Below, in pieces: positions 13,180-23,779 of a stretch of 64,000 bases of DNA (positions are counted from its first letter, which is position 1; every line of letters begins with the position of its first letter). Source of the stretch: Dromaius novaehollandiae (taxonomy: Eukaryota > Chordata > Aves > Casuariiformes > Dromaiidae); assembly GCF_036370855.1 (NCBI RefSeq), contig NC_088099.1:18071501-18135500 (forward strand), written 5' to 3'. The notes under the pieces are model-generated. The model saw nothing but the letters and a program-made list of their open reading frames with translations, searched no databases and was not told the origin of the DNA. Both the position numbers and the translations under genes were made by a program.

Positions 13180-13510
13180 ACATAGGAGCTTGCATACAGT
13201 TTATTATAATAACTCAGTTCTCAGCTCCCTACAGTTCAGATAACCCTGGTGACAGTGTTTACAACTTCTAATTTTTGCTTTCATAACTTTAAAGCAAACA
13301 ATACATTTGAGTGTATTTTACTCTGTGCAAATAAGACAACTTTTGGAATCCTTCAGAAGAAATATCCAAGATTCTGTTTGCTGAGGTCCTTTGTTTCTCA
13401 AAGATGATTTATGAGAGTTTGTTTTTCAGATAAAGTGCTCCTGTCCAGCAGAACCCAAAGGCCTTCAAGAGTTCATAGAGTATGTTTAGCCCAAATTAAA
13501 AAATAATTGG
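13180..13510 (-). other. BAMBI: BAMBI 3' UTR (proposed)
   Basis: This A/T-rich sequence directly follows the BAMBI stop. An AATAAA polyadenylation signal lies on the minus strand at 13200-13205, about 305 nt past the stop, so cleavage near 13,180 is proposed. The end is inferred from the signal alone, and a longer UTR running into the A-rich DNA below 13,180 cannot be excluded. Confidence 0.5.
13200..13205 (-). terminator. BAMBI: BAMBI polyadenylation signal AATAAA (candidate)
   Basis: TTTATT on the plus strand is a canonical AATAAA on the BAMBI strand. It is the first canonical signal I noticed after the stop codon. It has not been confirmed by transcript data. Confidence 0.45.
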
Positions 13511-13929
13511 TCATACAAATTCCAGCTTCCCATGTCCGCTGTACATTCCCCAGTGGACTAGTGAAAGAATTTTATCATTGCTGAGGTCCGAATGTCTCAT
13601 TTTATCACAGGTCATGCAGCAGTTCTCGTGACCAGTTACAGGCACCATGCATTCCAAGTCCAACTTTGCCACCTGCCCTTTTTTCGAGTGATGTCCATGA
13701 AAACTGTAGTGCAAACGGGAAAGCATTTGCTGTCGTTGATCTTGCAGTCTCTTATTTTCACTCCTGAGCATCCGCAAGGCCAGCATGATTAGGAGCACCA
13801 AGATTAGCCCACCAGCTATAGGAACAGCAATTACAGCTGCCCTGAACCATAATTCTTTTGAAGAGGTCAATTCCTGCACCTTGGTGATGAGATTCCTGCT
13901 GTTGTCATGTTGATATCTGCTCCCTTGTC
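13511..13929 (-). CDS. BAMBI: BAMBI coding exon 3 (transmembrane and cytoplasmic tail)
   Basis: The acceptor reads CCTTTGCAG|GACAAGGG and restores Gly122. The exon encodes the juxtamembrane linker, the transmembrane segment (AVIAVPIAGGLILVLLIMLA) and the intracellular tail of about 87 residues with QQMLSRLHYSF and CCMTCDKMR, ending in GKLEFV and TGA at 13511-13513. The tail is far too short for a kinase, which defines BAMBI as a decoy. Confidence 0.97.
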
Positions 13930-16900
13930 CTGCAAAGGGAGAAAACGATGTGAAGCTTATTTCAATTTCAACAACTGCTTTATATTTAAACTACCTCTTA
14001 AACCCCACACTGGTTTAAGGAGCCACAGCCACGTGCTCTGTAATTTCTACAGAAATTTCTCCTACAAATGGAAAGACAAGATTCTAAGGGTGTTTATGAT
14101 GCAGAATTTATTACCCCGCTAGCTGACCTAACTGGGAATGCCACTGCCATTGTTTCTTAAAAGCAATGTCAAGCAGGCAAGACAGACCTCTATTACTAAT
14201 GCAGACATAAAAGCTATTCAGCTGAGATGCTTCCCTCCATCCAGCCACACGCTTCTCCCGCTGGTGTCTCTAGTTACATTAACAACAAAATCAATAGCAG
14301 ACATACGAGGTCTTGATTATCACAAGCCTATAGCCTAGAACAGAGATTTCACTGCAACTGCCTGGCCCTACCTGAAGTCTCGCCCCTGGGAGGAGACAGA
14401 ACATCGTGCAGTCCTCTGTAATTGCACATGTCTTCATGACAGCACTCCAGCGTGGACATGGTGGTGCCCGAGTGGTTTCGTGCCTGTTTCGCTTGGCAGA
14501 CATCAGCTGTGCTTGCAATAGAGTCCAAGCAGCCGTGCGTAAGTGGGGAATGCGTATTTTGGGGATCCAGCAGTCTGGAGAAGCAGGCACTAAGCTCGGA
14601 TTTACACATATAGCCAGTCGCAACACAGTGTGCAGCATCACAGTAGCATCTGATTTCACCTAAAAAAAAACAAAGTTGTGCAAGAAAGGTAAGAATTCGG
14701 TCCTTTGAAGTCACCTCACTAGCTACTGCTCCCATTAGCTGCAAGCATTACAAAAGTAATCAAACTTAACAGCACCAGTTTTTGGGTACTCCTCTGGACT
14801 GTAAGTCCATGAGGGCTGGGATTGTTTCCTTGCCATCACTGTACAGTGCCTACCTCGTTGCAACCTTAATCTCAGCAAATGCCTCGGGGCACTTGTTATA
14901 ATTACTAGTACCATGGTCCCTTCAATTAAAGCAAGAACATTTCACTAAGCCAGGGATGGGGGGGAGCAGGAAGGTCACCGTGGCATTTTTTTCCAGTCTA
15001 AATAACTAACAAGACTGTTTTATAGCTACTTCCACTCACTGTCAGCAGTTAAACCACATTTAAAATTATTTTTTTTAATTAAAGAAATACATACCTTTAA
15101 TCCTATAGGAAAGTCTCACCTATGCTTTAAATTATTACTATAGGAATAGCATTCTATTTTTATAAAGATAACCTTGCATGCTTTTTTTTCTATACTGGGC
15201 ACAACACACAAAATCTCTATTTTTTTTTCATTTGTCACACAAATATTTAATCGGAACTGCTGAATTGTTTATTACCTCTCAATACTGTGCCAAGATTTAA
15301 GAGGTTTAACTAACACCTTATAAAGCTATTACCTAGCACCATTACCATCTAAAAATCTCCCTGTCGGGAAGGTTTTTGCTGCGTAAAACTGGGCAACTAT
15401 TTGTAATTTCTCCAGAAAAAGAGAAAATTTTTTAAGTAGCCCTTCATGCAAAAAAGCTTTTTAGTAAAACAAACTGTACAGTTTACAATTAATTTGTTTG
15501 CCAAAGTCAATGTTTCTTGACTCAAACATAAAGTTACTAAATGGGCTGAAATCGTGAGTATAAAAGTTGTTCTCCCCCCTCCACCACCAGTTTTGCATGC
15601 AATCCAACATGCGGTCAAAAGGGGAAACACTTAGACTGAAAATCCTCTACCGGCTGTATGAAAAATCTCTCAGGAAACCTCAAAAATTTCTGAAGGAAGC
15701 GATAAAAAAGTTCCCTTCATAAAACTCTTCATTTTGTGCTCTCCAAACCGCTCTGGTACGAATTACGCATGTCCTGTGCTGTAGGGAAAGCTGAGTCTTT
15801 CTAGGCAAGCTGAAACTCAAACATACATCAATTCAAGGATGCAGAGGAAGCCAGGTTTTGGAGCCATCACCTCAGAAGATGTGGACTCAAGCTACTTTAA
15901 TGTGTTTGGTGTACTCGACATCACAACAGCACCAAGGCTTCAAAAATCGATTAAATTGTCAGATCTTGTCCTTTTACAACTTGCACTCCAAAATGAATCC
16001 GTGAGATTCCCTGAAGCCAGCCCATTTCATGGCACTCCCCCACACACACACGCGCCTAAAAGGTATTCTGAAAGATGGGGAAAACCACCTCGATCAAGCC
16101 AGCTTGCACTCTTCAGCCTGCCTTATACCTTCCCCAAAATGCTGCTGCAGGCTCCAGGCCTCCAAGTTCCCACTGCTCTTTAATAACTCAGCTTAATAGA
16201 AGCCAAATGATGGAGTGTCTCACTGTCTCCTGTCTGCGCTAACGCCCTTGGGCTTTTAGACCGAGGAACCTGATTTTCCTTGGATTCACACACGTTCCCA
16301 TCCAGCATGCTACAGAAAAGCCTCTTCCTGCTGGAGTTACGCTCAATCATTTTCTGAGCATCCTGCTTTAGGTCTCTCCCCTGCACCCTCTGAAAAAGCA
16401 TACGGCGTGACAACAACAACTACAAGTTAAAAATAAGATGTGAAGGAGGAACACCACCACAGCTGACACTTTTTTCATGAACCTAGGCACAGCACAGGAG
16501 AGAAGTGAAGCACTATGCATGCTTCTTTTTTAACTGTTTATACAAGCCTGCTTAAAATTCTGCATTTTATTGACCTAAGACAATCTTATAAACAAAAGCT
16601 GACAGACTAGTCATCAGGCTATTGCAACCGCTAATTAAAACCACATTTTTGGTGAAACAGAATGGACTTTGTATTACTGTATTAAAACTGTATTTCTGTC
16701 AATTCATAAAGTTTCTTCCTGTGCTATGCAAAAGGCCAGAAAGGGTATTTAGTATTTTGAAACAGTGAACAATGCCCTTCTGTTCCCTCCTCTTTCTTGT
16801 TACTGTATGCGGCTATTAAAGAAAAATGTCTGCTTTTAGTCAAGATGGCTACAGGAGAGACTGCAGGCTTCTCTTAAAGCTTTTGAAGTCAGCAGCAGCC

Positions 16901-17303
16901 AGAAGTCTGTGATCCCCTAATTATATCATTACCGGGCACATACATAGCTGCAGTATCTGCGACTTCCCATCACTCACTCGCTCGCTCCCCGCTTTGAAGG
17001 GCCGGAGGCTCCCTCCGCGCGGCCAGCGCTGCTGCTCGGGGTTAATTACACCCTCCTGCCAGAGCAAACACTCCCCGCCGCCCCCAGCTCCGCGCAGCCC
17101 GCCCCGGCCCCGGCCCCGGCCCCCTCCCCGCGCCTCCGCGCACCCCGCGCGCCCGGCGCAGAGGCGGCGCCGCCCGCACAAAGCCCCGGCGAAGGGCTCC
17201 GAGGCGGCGCGGCTCCGCCGGCCTCACCTCGGGTCAGCAGCACGGCCATGGCGCACAGCTCCAGCTGCAGCCACACGAAGATGTAGCTGGAGTGGCGATC
17301 CAT
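13511..17303 (-). CDS. BAMBI: BAMBI, BMP and activin membrane-bound inhibitor (complete, 3 coding exons)
   Basis: The coding sequence joins 17303-17228, 14659-14372 and 13929-13511 on the minus strand. It totals 783 nt, giving 260 residues plus TGA, the same length as human BAMBI. The product is a type I membrane pseudoreceptor: its ectodomain resembles TGF-beta type I receptors, but it has no kinase domain, so it blocks receptor complexes for TGF-beta, BMP and activin. Visible in the translation: a hydrophobic signal peptide (about residues 1-26), a Cys-rich ectodomain with ten cysteines (30-104) ending in a CCx4CN motif at 98-105, and an N-glycosylation site NHS at 87-89. A transmembrane helix (about 152-173) with a basic stop-transfer stretch follows, then a cytoplasmic tail ending GKLEFV. 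Both introns are GT-AG with matching codon phases (Gly26 and Gly122 are split). The start codon opens MDRHSSYIF, as in other vertebrates. No disruption is seen. Identification rests on recognising the conserved protein throughout. Confidence 0.98.
13930..14371 (-). other. BAMBI: BAMBI intron 2
   Basis: This 442-bp GT-AG intron (GTAGGG...TTTGCAG) lies between coding exons 2 and 3. No further gene or repeat was recognised in it. Confidence 0.95.
14372..14659 (-). CDS. BAMBI: BAMBI coding exon 2 (ectodomain)
   Basis: The exon has 288 nt. The acceptor is a T-rich tract ending TTTTAG|GTGAAATC and the donor is TTCAG|GTAGGG. It encodes residues 26-122 and all ten ectodomain cysteines, the NHS glycosylation site and the CCHEDMCN motif typical of TGF-beta-family receptor ectodomains. 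One exon therefore carries the whole ligand-receptor decoy domain. Confidence 0.97.
14660..17227 (-). other. BAMBI: BAMBI intron 1
   Basis: This 2568-bp GT-AG intron (GTGAGG...TTTTTAG) contains an ancient MIR/L2-like repeat tail at 14783-14915. A block next to the promoter (about 16,800-16,960) includes an AAGATGGC YY1-like site at 16842-16849. The rest is unremarkable A/T-rich sequence with short T runs. Confidence 0.93.
14783..14915 (+). mobile_element. Ancient MIR/L2-type repeat tail
   Basis: The series GGACTGTAAG, then GAGGGCTGGGATTGTTTCCT, then TGTACAGTGCCTA, then an A/T-rich end resembles the 3' part shared by amniote MIR-type SINEs and their L2-type partner LINEs. The order and spacing fit. 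The copy is diverged and lacks a recognisable tRNA-like head. It lies in BAMBI intron 1, antisense to the gene. Exact family is uncertain without a repeat library. Confidence 0.55.
17228..17303 (-). CDS. BAMBI: BAMBI coding exon 1 (signal peptide)
   Basis: This exon encodes MDRHSSYIFVWLQLELCAMA and then VLLTR plus the first base of Gly26. Almost all of it is the cleaved signal peptide. The donor reads CGAG|GTGAGG. The exon sits inside the CpG island, and the 5' UTR continues upstream to a predicted start site near 17,492. Longer frames through the same GC-rich DNA on both strands are products of base composition. Confidence 0.96.
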
Positions 17304-17492
17304 TTACCCGCCCGCACCGCCGCCCGCCCCGGCGGAGCCCCCGGCGGCCGCTCGCCCGCGGGCACCGCTGCGGCGGCCGGTGGCGGCTCCCCGCGCCGCA
17401 GCCCCCCGCGCTCCCCAGCAGGCGGCGGCGGCAGCAGCAGCAGTGACGGGGACGGGCGCGGGACGCAGCGGCGCGGCGGGCGCTGCCTCACT
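17304..17492 (-). other. BAMBI: BAMBI 5' UTR (proposed)
   Basis: This GC-rich leader lies between the predicted transcription start near 17,492 and the ATG at 17303-17301. It contains CAG/CGG-type triplet runs around 17,420-17,445. Its boundary depends on the core-promoter reading and is approximate. Confidence 0.5.
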
Positions 17493-17610
17493 GGCCGGCG
17501 GCGGCGCCTCCGCGCTGTAAATACGGCCGGCGCCGGGCGCGGGCCGGGCCGCCCCGCGCCGCCCCATTGGCTGCGCCGCGGCGCCGCTCGCGGGCGGGCG
17601 GGGCCCGGCC
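17493..17610 (-). promoter_or_regulatory. BAMBI: BAMBI core promoter: GC box, CCAAT box, TATTTA box
   Basis: Reading toward BAMBI, a GC box cluster (GGGCGGGCGGGGC on the plus strand, about 17,592-17,604) is followed by a CCAAT box (complement of ATTGG, 17566-17570). A TATTTA element follows at 17523-17518. A CAGTGA start context with A at 17492 lies 31 bp after the first T of TATTTA. The spacing matches a textbook TATA-type promoter. Site recognition is direct; function is inferred. Confidence 0.6.
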
Positions 17611-17668
17611 GCGGCCCCGGCCCCGGCCCCGTCCGGCGCCGCTCGCGGATCGTCCGCGCTGCCCCCCC

Positions 17669-17669
17669 G

Positions 17670-17700
<31 letters not shown>

Positions 17701-17706
17701 GGCGGC
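17669..17706. repeat. Interrupted (CGG)n tract upstream of BAMBI
   Basis: About a dozen CGG triplets run here with a single GTG interruption near the middle. The tract lies roughly 180-215 bp upstream of the predicted BAMBI transcription start. Such tracts are often length-polymorphic and unstable. Confidence 0.85.
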
Positions 17707-18539
17707 GCCCGGAGCCCCGGGCCGGGGCCGGGGCCGTGCGGGGCCCGGGATCGCCCCCGCCTCGAAAACTCCCGTCTAGTGACTTGATTTCAGGGCTCGG
17801 CAGGGCCGGGAGGGCGAAGTCCTGGCGGTTACTCAAAATAACCCCGTTACGGGCAGCGACGCTCTGCGAGTTGCATAAACAAATATAATGGCTCTGACTG
17901 AAAGTTTGCTGGAGACATCTTTAATGAATAAACAGCACTATAAAAACCTTTCTGCATGGTGAAAGGCAAAGTTAAAACGAAACCAGATTAAATCCTCCAT
18001 CTCTGGGCTCACTAGCCCGTGCCCGAGGCCCTGCCCTGGGCACGTCCTTGGAGCTACCCCTATTCCTTTCTGCTTCGACACTCACGGCTGCACGAGGATG
18101 CAGAGGCGGTGCAATGTCACGGATGCCAGAAGTTGCATTACAGCAGCTTCTCACAAGGCTACGGAAAACCTGCGTTTGCACTGGATGCTCCCAGGAGCTA
18201 AAAAAGCCACGTGGTAACTCTGCCGAGCGGCGGGTCCCTGCGCTGGCCTGGGGCCTCCGGCACTTCCCCCCGAAAATCAGTGGTCACGGGGGCTGCGGTG
18301 TCCGGGACAGCTGGGCTCCCGCTCCTGCCCGTCCCTCACAGGACCGCTACCCTACCCGTGTCCGAGGTGCAGCAGCAGGCCTGCGGGTTGGGGCACTTAG
18401 CAAACACCTCCTACAGCAACGCTGTTTTCCTTTCAACGTTTCCTTTTAGTAACAGCTGTTGGGAATGGAAGTAAGAGGTGATGCTCCATCATCAGACTGA
18501 CACAGCCAGAAAAAGCTCCTACAGGTCACATCCAGCTTG

Positions 18540-19300
18540 GACAGTTTTCCTTTGTATATTGCTCCTGAAAGCAGTATGTCCCATAGTTAAAATTTCTTTG
18601 CTAACTTAGTTTTCTACTTTCTGCTCTCATTACACATTATAAGACGTGATTTCTACAGTATTTGCATGCCAACTGTTTCCCATTTATGGGCAAAATGCTT
18701 TAAATACTTGGGTCTGCCACTAGTATTGAATCTGCTGGACAATGTGTAGATAATAGGTTAATAGCAACAATTATTTTAGAATGTTAATTTGGAATTTTTG
18801 TGAGTCTTTAAAGATGGTTCCAGTTCAGGATATAGTATCTTGTGACAGACATTCCTCCCCTGAAAGAGAAAGGAGGAAATATGAAATCTGAGATTGAGAT
18901 AACTCCAGTTTACTTTGGCAGAGAGGAACAGGCTGGATCTAGAGCTAATTAGTGCTGATGCCATCACGCAGTGTAATGGTTTTACTGCGAGTCTTGCAAT
19001 TTACGTATGTATAAGATAGATACATGTGTGCTGCACCGCAGTCTTTACGCTTATGCTATACATATTTGCACTCTACCACAAAGTAATTTTCTAATTCTTG
19101 TTTCTGTTTAGAAATCATAAAAACAGCGAGATCAGCCAAACCATATCACCCACTCTTGGCACTGGCTATCAGACATTCATCTGCAAACATAAGAAAATAT
19201 GATTCATGACAATTTATAATCATTATAAGAACATGTGTAATTCTGCAGGTATCATTTCTTCTGCTCCTACCACCAGTGACAAGTGCATTTAGCAGGTCTT
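18540..19300. promoter_or_regulatory. Repeat-free A/T-rich block upstream of BAMBI, candidate enhancer
   Basis: This is complex A/T-rich DNA with an octamer ATTTGCAT (18660-18667) and several homeodomain-like words. It lies 1.0-1.8 kb upstream of the BAMBI promoter. No coding potential was seen. Conservation is a guess from sequence texture. Confidence 0.25.
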
Positions 19301-19474
19301 ATTTGTTACATGTGATACCAACAGACTGGAAATGGATTTATCCATGGAGCCACATTATTGCACTAAGTAACATGAGAGACTCCCTGAATGTTATAAACAT
19401 CCTGTCCGAGGGAATGTGTACAGACTAACTAGAAGGCAACGTGCTTGAAATCAGTTTTCAGCAGCAAATTTCAT

Positions 19475-19486
19475 TGACAGCTGTCA
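19475..19486. promoter_or_regulatory. Perfect palindromic TALE homeodomain site
   Basis: TGACAGCTGTCA is a perfect 12-bp palindrome made of two TGACAG half sites, the preferred motif of TGIF/PKNOX/MEIS-class TALE homeodomain proteins. It lies about 2 kb upstream of the predicted BAMBI start, in repeat-free DNA. Binding is inferred from motif knowledge. Confidence 0.4.
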
Positions 19487-22085
19487 TGTTTGAATCGTGA
19501 TCTAAAATTTACTGTAAAAAATTGCTAAATTCTGGGTGCTTCAGACATGCTTGAAATGCCACGACTGGAAAAGGAATGGTAGGGATTATTCCCCAACTTT
19601 AGTTTCTGTCAAAGCAATTAACTTAAATTCCCTTTTGGGAATCTATGGGACAAGCCAGGATGCCAGGACGGTTCAACTGCCTTACCCCATATCCTCGCTC
19701 ACTTGAACTTGCTGGTTTTCCACACAGGGAGCTGCGCAAGGATTGCGTGGGGTCCTCTGACAGACCATCATGTAAACAAAGTAATTCAGCTTTTGCAGCG
19801 CTAATTTGCTTTTGTTTTAGAAGCAAGAACAAATAGGGCCAGATCGGCCTGTAAAAAAAGGGACAGGAGACAGACCCAGCACAAAGCAATAATAACAACA
19901 TGTTCTGCAACCAGCAGGAATGTGGGATAATAACTACAAGGAACCAACAAGGGAAGCGTCAGAAGCCCGAGGCTGCATGACGCATCTCCAGCAGCCGTGA
20001 GAGCAGCCTGGAGCCTTGACTTGTGATGACTGCACCATCCCGCAAAGCACAGGGCTGCTCAGAAACAGCGAAGGCATCCAGAAAAAGTAGGGGTAGAGGA
20101 CTTGGAGGGTTGCAAAATCAGCCCCGGCGCTCCTCAGAGCAGGGGACTGCCCTGGGAGGCGTCTCACAGGAGGATGTTCCCTTCTGCATCAGCTCAACAC
20201 TGTGTCATGCACACAGTGGCTGAAAAGACAAAATTCCCAACAAAAAGAAGAGAACCATTCAAGAGGCACTGCAGGCCGCCCAAATGCCATTTTGGTTCTT
20301 CTACTTCATTTTGCAGGCCAATAGTTGCAGGACCAAGTTTCTGCCAGGGACATGAGCACTTCTTAAAGACCAATTTAGAAAAGCATCCAAGGTCCTAAGT
20401 TATTCCAAATCCTGACTGCTATCAGGCAAGACACTGCTCAGCACAGGGCTGGCTTCCCCCCCACTTTTGCAATCACATAGAAGAAGAGGCCCACTCCCAC
20501 ATCAGAAGTCCAGCCCTGGAAGAGTTTCCCTCCTGTCTTCAGCTGGTGAAATCCCTCCCATGAAATCCCGGACCACATCCACCATCTTCTCTGGAAGCTC
20601 CATTTATTGCAAGACCCAACAGCAGCACAGGAGGGTGGCTGGCATGAGGGGTTTAGTTTTTTCCTAGCTCTAGGAAGAAAATAAAACAAGCCAAGACAGA
20701 GGCAGAGCCAGCAGTGCTTTTAGAGTACATTTTTTTGAACAAGAAAAAAGTTCCTCTCTGGCTCTGGGATCCCAAGACTTCCATAAAAATCAACCTCCCC
20801 ACTTTGTATTACTTCTTTCATATATTCCCTTTCTCCTTTTAACATGAATCAGCATCAGCGCCTCTGCCTGCTGCTGCTCCCTACCACGTATTTGCCACCA
20901 GCGTCAATGGACTAAATTAAGCTGAAACTTCAGCCTGCAGGTACCCCTGGTTTAAGGAACTCCCACTAGAAAAGTGCTTTGCAGTGAAGAGTAATTCTTT
21001 TATCTGGCAGCTTTGAACATTATTTTGAATTCTTCACCCTTCTTTAAACTTGCCTGGCACGCTGGCAACTCGCCACCGCTTCCCCCAAATGTTTGGATAT
21101 AACCCTTCAGCGTACCTCTATCGAGACCCAATTGTGCTAACACAATATTCTCTGCTTGTTTGAAACCTTCCACCACGACCACCCTGCAAAAAAAAAAAAA
21201 AAGGTTAAAAAAAAAAAAGATAACATTTGCAGTTCACAAATCCACTCTGCATTCCTCTCCAGTCTCTGCATTACAGCAGCCCTGTCCAGGGGAAACCTGC
21301 ATTCCTGAGGGAGCCCTGGATTTGCATATTTACATATTTGCATGTGCACGCTAACATTTGCCAATACTGCCACATAATACACCGATTTCATCAGCAAAGG
21401 AGGATTACTACTACATTTAAGGCATTAAAATTGGTATCAAAAGCAGTGTTAGCACACCATATCCATTCTTTTTTTGCACCTTGCAGTTGTGATTTGGCAG
21501 GGAATTGCTCATTTGGAAATGATAGGAAATAAAAAGCATTGAGACTGCTTAAAGCTTCGTTGGAACAACCTTAATCAGAGCAGTATTTTTTAACTGTCCG
21601 ACACTAACAGATGAACATTTTCTTTTCCCAGTTATTTTCCCACCATTTCAGATATGATACACAAACTAATTCTACCAAATTGCTTTTATTTATGCTAATT
21701 ATTGCCTTTAAAGAAAAAAAACCATAAGATTTAAGTTAACGTAGCTATGCTCAGCATAAGCTCTAGGGGACAGGGAACATAATGCAATTCCATGAAATTT
21801 CCTTAGCATCCCATTCCTGGGACTGGCCAGGGATTTCTCGAATCAAGTAGCTGTTTTGGGAGCGAAGACTCTGCAGAGCCCGAAGCCTGGCTCCTCCGCC
21901 AACCGCTCCCCCGGCGACAGACAGGCTGCCGAGCAGGTTCCCGCAGGTTAATAACTCCCAGGTAGTTTTATCCCCCGTGTAACAAGGGCAGTTCAAAGGG
22001 GCGGATGGAGGCCTGCTCGCAGCATGCCTGCTCACTCTCAGCAGCAATTAGCATGTCCCAAGTGAAACTCAGTTACCTGCAAACT

Positions 22086-22103
22086 GGGGGGGGGGGGGGG
22101 GGG
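22086..22103 (+). repeat. G18 homopolymer
   Basis: Eighteen consecutive G form a tract able to make G-quadruplex or slipped structures. The length is prone to sequencing error. Confidence 0.95.
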
Positions 22104-22384
22104 TGCTGATTTCCAGAGATGCTCAGTGTTACCTGTTCATATAAAAAAAATAGGAAACAAGGCTAGCGCATGCTTCATAAGAACCAGCTCTCCATGCCTG
22201 GGGGATGTATCATCCAAGTGGAACCAGTCTGCTTCCCCCCCAGATACAGGACACAAAACAGAGACACTCTAAGGTGCCCAGAAAGTGAAGCATTTGCTGA
22301 CATATCATCAGTATACCTCTTTCATTTAAAGCTAATCCTTCTCTCTCCCCAAATGAGCTGCACTCCTACTCCTCCAAATCAATA

Positions 22385-22600
22385 GGACGATTTGCATTTA
22401 TCCTCCTGGAGGCATCGCTGCTAGGACGGGGGCCAGAGTGATCCAATCGATAGAGAGAAGCTAGAGAAGAAGCAGCAGAGAGATTCCCCCAGGGAGAAAT
22501 GCAAAACACTGGAGAAAGGCAACAATTATTGTAATTGAAGGTAATGAGGCTGAGGCGCCAGCTCCAGATCTGCTTAACATCATTCAATACAAACGGAGAC
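22385..22600. promoter_or_regulatory. Candidate enhancer: octamer plus inverted SOX-type site
   Basis: An octamer ATTTGCAT (22390-22397) lies about 125 bp from ACAATTATTGT (22522-22532), two SOX-type ACAAT cores facing each other around one base, followed by a TAATTG homeodomain word. OCT and SOX sites in one short block suggest a neural or progenitor enhancer. This is motif-based inference. Confidence 0.3.
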
Positions 22601-23779
22601 ACACATGAAGGAGACAGCTGGAGCCCAGCTCACCCCGCCACAGCCCAGCCCTGCTCCATGCCTGCAGCCCACCACCAGGCCTGCCCTGCCATAGCCCCAG
22701 CTGAGCTTAATCTCCTGATTACAGCCCCCTCCACTACAACCCCCCACCAGCTGTAGCATAGATGCTCGTGGGACAGGTCTCTGTCCCATGCTAATAACTC
22801 AACAGCACTGATGTGGACAGATTCAGGACACTCACTCTAGATCTAATTTGTCTTGGGGTTGCAGAGTCCTTATTTTCCTTTCCATAACAGACCCCTGTGT
22901 CTGTAGCATCTTCAGTGTATTTATCCTTGCTGTGCACTGGAAGGTCACATACTGAGCACAGGTCACTTGGCCAAGGACTGTGGCAGGGCAACAGATTCAG
23001 CCCCAACTTCTTAACCCTCACAGTCCTCAGAGACTGCCTCTGCTTTCCTTCATGCATCCCCCTTTCTGCCATCCCCAGCCCTTCTCCTCTTCAGCTTCCT
23101 CAGCATGCAAGGAAAGATGGTAGGAGCAGGATAAATCTACAGGGGAGACAGTGATCGAGGAGTAGCTTCTGCTGCTCTATGGGTTTCTTCTGTGACACTG
23201 CCTAGGCACAGCATTAGTGTGTCTATGCCTCTAACACAGTACGTGCCTGCACATTTGCTGGTCTCGGTGCAGAGGTCAGACCAGCTTTTGGTAGGGTCTT
23301 TAGAAGTATTTGCATTTTCACCTTTGATTCCTGATGCAGAAATTGCATCGCAGCTTTAATAAAAGGGGGAGGGTTCAATAAACCACTGTGCTGGAAAGAT
23401 GTCTCTTTAGAGCTTCTTTTCGTATTGCCCCTGCCCAGAAGTACAGCCCTCCAGACCTGGTGAGACCACCCTGGCAGTAGGATTTCTACCAGGCCACAAC
23501 ACTCTGGTTACTGTCTCCTCAACCAAGGACTGTAAGTGCCAGCTGTGCCCAAAGCGGGCTGTCCTCCCCAGCCAGCCCGAGGAGGCTGCTCCAAGGTCCC
23601 ACAGAGCTTCTCACGCCCAGGAGCATCCTAGCAGCAGCGCCGCAGTGGGAGCGAGGCAGCAGTGCCGCCCCAGAGAGCCCCACAAACATCTTACCCCACT
23701 GCCCTCAGCACAGCCAGCTCCTTTCAGGAAGGATTTCTAGCCTGTTTGCATCTGACATTTTCCAGAAGTCACTCCCTTA

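Larger units (their letters stand above)
16960..17870. promoter_or_regulatory. BAMBI: CpG island over BAMBI exon 1 and promoter
   Basis: This is the most GC-rich and CpG-dense block of the window. It covers the start of intron 1, exon 1, the 5' UTR and the upstream promoter. It has multiple GC boxes, repeated CCCCGG-type runs and an interrupted CGG tract. Boundaries are judged by eye. A single clear coding start lies inside it. Confidence 0.85.

Noticed and set aside
17234-17888. Long open frames of about 200 codons on both strands across BAMBI exon 1
   Set aside because: Low-complexity Arg/Pro/Ala translations of a CpG island and CGG tract. The true BAMBI frame is the short MDRHSSYIF exon.
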